Source of the DNA: Thermoguttaceae bacterium
Lineage (GTDB): Bacteria; Planctomycetota; Planctomycetia; Pirellulales; Thermoguttaceae
NCBI GenBank assembly: GCA_017408405.1
Contig: JAFQUP010000195.1
Span: 1 to 64,000 of the forward strand
Length of the DNA: 64,000 nucleotides
Direction: 5' to 3'
In this document: in pieces, positions 61,937 to 64,000 of the stretch
Numbering within the stretch: position 1 is the first letter of the stretch
Layout of the letters: each line of letters starts with the position of its first letter
The notes under the pieces: generated by a model
Database searches by the model: none
What the model was told of the DNA's origin: nothing
Seen by the model: only the letters and a program-made list of their open reading frames with translations
Program-made: the position numbers and the translations under genes

Positions 61937-64000
61937 TTATCTGATACTGAATTTCCATTCTGAATCAATCCTCGTCTTTTTCTCCTGCGGCATTTTCCCG
62001 TCAAAGAAACAGAAAAAGAAATTGGAGCGATCAAAGAAAATATTAAGGAATGGATCCCGTCCAAACCCATGAACCGCTAACACTTCTTTTCCTTCTGATT
62101 TCAGAATCATTTCATCAGGCGTAACATTTCCCCTAACCTGCCAGGAACGATGCTCCACTTCAAGCGGTCGGCCATTCACGATTGTCCTGCCCGCTTTTCG
62201 ATACTCAAATTCATCAATCGTTTTTCCGGAAAGCATCCATGCCAGAAATGCCTCATTCACGTCTTTTGCCGCCGGCGCGCTGATCTTTGAACGAATACTC
62301 ATCGTTTCAGAATTATCAAGCGTGAATTCCGTCACAAACGAAACAGGTTGCGGCATCCTTCCGAATCGATCCTTTTTACGCAGCCTGCCTTCAAAGTGAA
62401 GCCGAACGCTGCCATTTTCAAGCGTCTCAAGACGTGACCAAACCTCAACCTCATTCGCGTTGGAAAATCGTTCCGAACGTGGACCAAATCCGTAATCAGA
62501 GTAAAGATTGCCATTGCTGAAAAGTTCTTTCCCCGACTTTTTGGAGATGAATCCCTGAATTGTCCCGGAACGGGTAAGTTTCAGAACATAAAACGCGTTT
62601 TCAAAATACCAGCCGCCCATCGTCGGCCGCAAAACATAAGACGCGTTCTTTTTCTCAAAAACTTTTTTCTCTGTCTTCTCTGGAGAAACGGCAATGCTCC
62701 ACTTACCGGGAATCCGAGCGTCAAGCGGCCCCTGAAGTGAAAATGCCGCCGTCAAAACTTTATCCCCACGATGTTGATTCAACCAGCGGACACGAGCGGG
62801 AAGCTGATCTTCAAACATGGAAAAACTCACTGACGCGTCAGACCATTCCGCTCCAATTTGAGCCTCCCGCCAAAGCGGTTGGTAAAATGAATCGTACAGA
62901 ACATCCAGTTCCATCGGACGCCAGTAAATTCCATGACGGGAATTCACGTCTACCGCCTCCTCATTCTTCCAAATGATTCGGTCACGCAAAAAACCTTCTG
63001 CCGTGTTCGCGCTCCAAATTCCTGCCTTTGGACACTGAAAATAAATCGTTAGATCTCGCGACACGGCAGAATCAATTCGAGAATCTGACTCTTGAGAACC
63101 TGCCTGCGGCACACCTTCTTCAAGCCATTCCGCCGAGACCAAAAGCCTGTCATTTTTCACCTGGTACGTCAAACGGCAAACGCTCTTTCCGAAAGGTTTA
63201 TCAAAAACGAGCGTCTGACCTTCCGATTTCACGCGAACTGCTGGAACATCGGTTTCCTGCGAAAAAAACATCGAACCAAGAAGCTGCTTCCCATTCCGCG
63301 TAAAAGAAGAAAGAAGCCCCGTCGTGGAGTCAATGAATGCTTTCCAGTCAGAACCAGACAATACGCAGCCAGTTTCCGGGAGCGTTTCCGGCTTGACAGA
63401 ACTTTCCGAAGCCAATATCTCCGGAGGAGCGAAAGTAACTTCACGCAACGCATAAACGCCAAAAGCGAAAGGTTCAAGACTCACGGGAAGATTTTTCTCC
63501 TCTACCGGGATTACCTTTCCGCTAACCATTTCCGTTACGAAATCTGTCTCTGTCGAAAGAGGAAGTGAAAAGGAAACCGGAGTGTCGTTAAAGTTGATCA
63601 GACCAATGGAACGTTTTCCATCCTTCTCATATCCAACGGCAAATACCCCATCCGGCGCTGGAATGCCAAGATAATCAAAATTCGCGTTCTGCATTTCAGG
63701 AAGCGAATTGCGAATGGCGAAAAGTTTCGCGTAAGTCCCAATATTCCCAACCTCCTGCCACTGATAAATGAGCGGAATCCCGTCAATGAGCGCGGTCAGC
63801 GCGACTATCGCCCGAGCGCCTTCTGTTCCGTACCAGTACTGGGAACGAAGTGAATCATGACTTTCCGAATGCCGCAAACGAAGAAGGCCTTTCAGACTTC
63901 CGTATCTGCACTCAAAAAGCCAGCGGCGAAGATCCGAAACATACTGCTTTGGCGCCTGAGCACGAGCAGCCTGAAATACGTGATAGCAGCCGGAAAAATC
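61937..64000 (-). CDS. GH13-like glycoside hydrolase with large C-terminal extension (5' end outside window)
   Basis: The frame is open to the right edge, so at least 687 residues are visible and the N-terminus is missing. The first visible 120 residues look like the last part of a GH13 barrel: LLRLRHSESHD at the region IV place (usual FxxNHD) and ALIDGIPLIYQWQEVG at the region VII place. A small beta domain (KRSIGLINFNDTPVSFSLPL) follows. The last about 450 residues are beta-rich, with a galactose-mutarotase-like look (SDWKAFIDSTTGLLSSFTRN, FENAFYVLKLTRSG), and no family was named. It probably acts on alpha-glucans or related glycans. Catalytic Asp and Glu of regions II and III lie outside the window. 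Confidence 0.8.
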   Translation of the reverse strand, partial: DFSGCYHVFQAARAQAPKQYVSDLRRWLFECRYGSLKGLLRLRHSESHDSLRSQYWYGTEGARAIVALTALIDGIPLIYQWQEVGNIGTYAKLFAIRNSLPEMQNANFDYLGIPAPDGVFAVGYEKDGKRSIGLINFNDTPVSFSLPLSTETDFVTEMVSGKVIPVEEKNLPVSLEPFAFGVYALREVTFAPPEILASESSVKPETLPETGCVLSGSDWKAFIDSTTGLLSSFTRNGKQLLGSMFFSQETDVPAVRVKSEGQTLVFDKPFGKSVCRLTYQVKNDRLLVSAEWLEEGVPQAGSQESDSRIDSAVSRDLTIYFQCPKAGIWSANTAEGFLRDRIIWKNEEAVDVNSRHGIYWRPMELDVLYDSFYQPLWREAQIGAEWSDASVSFSMFEDQLPARVRWLNQHRGDKVLTAAFSLQGPLDARIPGKWSIAVSPEKTEKKVFEKKNASYVLRPTMGGWYFENAFYVLKLTRSGTIQGFISKKSGKELFSNGNLYSDYGFGPRSERFSNANEVEVWSRLETLENGSVRLHFEGRLRKKDRFGRMPQPVSFVTEFTLDNSETMSIRSKISAPAAKDVNEAFLAWMLSGKTIDEFEYRKAGRTIVNGRPLEVEHRSWQVRGNVTPDEMILKSEGKEVLAVHGFGRDPFLNIFFDRSNFFFCFFDGKMPQEKKTRIDSEWKFSIR

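Overview
The window looks like chromosomal DNA of a planctomycete (Planctomycetota), probably one living in a gut or another place rich in polysaccharides. The main pointers are a TIGR03000-type protein (34420-35298), Hanks-type Ser/Thr kinases including one with a DMG motif and a membrane-anchored repeat tail, a bacterial topoisomerase VI A subunit, a TraR/DksA gene next to lspA, and many large secreted proteins with acidic or low-complexity regions. GH10 xylanase, sialidase-like and GH13-like genes suggest glycan degradation. The species assignment is inference; no 16S gene is present.

Layout. 1-5.2 kb: a Ser/Thr kinase running off the left edge, then a secreted thioredoxin/YHS protein. 5.2-10.4 kb: purB, an RNase D-like gene and an NhaD-type antiporter with a Pro-Ala-Glu repeat and a His-rich insert. 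10.9-18.2 kb: a hypothetical membrane protein, a ketoacyl synthase that has lost catalytic residues, a small hypothetical pair, a lipoprotein, a divergent enolase, riboflavin synthase and a YchF-like GTPase. 18.4-27.2 kb: GH10 xylanase, glnS, dksA-lspA, a strongly structured noncoding RNA with its own promoter, a lipid kinase and metG. 27.6-35.3 kb: a CARDB/DUF11-like secreted protein, a metzincin-like protease paired with holA, and the TIGR03000 protein. 35.9-41.5 kb: a small coiled-coil protein, hemolysin III, a second Ser/Thr kinase, citramalate synthase, a 29-residue hydrophobic peptide and tRNA-Gln(UUG). 41.6-53.4 kb: an accessory block of secreted proteins (beta-helix protein with acidic tail, sialidase-like protein, DUF4428-like membrane protein between repeated gene-end remnants, secreted caspase-like/beta-helix protein, another beta-helix protein, a lipoprotein). 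53.4-64 kb: topoisomerase VI A, polA, a coiled-coil membrane protein, MoxR ATPase and a GH13-related enzyme running off the right edge.

Most genes are single transcription units. The clearest multigene units are dksA-lspA and metalloprotease-holA. Several start regions carry sigma70-like promoters close to TTGAMA-N16/17-TAWAAT, and many convergent junctions have clear hairpin terminators. No CRISPR array, rRNA operon, intact insertion sequence or prophage was seen.

The most unusual items are the rod-like noncoding RNA at 23.56-23.79 kb, the ketoacyl synthase with Cys to Glu and His to Asn changes, the exported caspase/EF-hand/beta-helix fusion, the repeated gene-end fossils in the 36-48 kb region, the lone topoisomerase VI A gene behind a strong promoter and long leader, and the 29-residue peptide between tRNA-Gln and a strong terminator.
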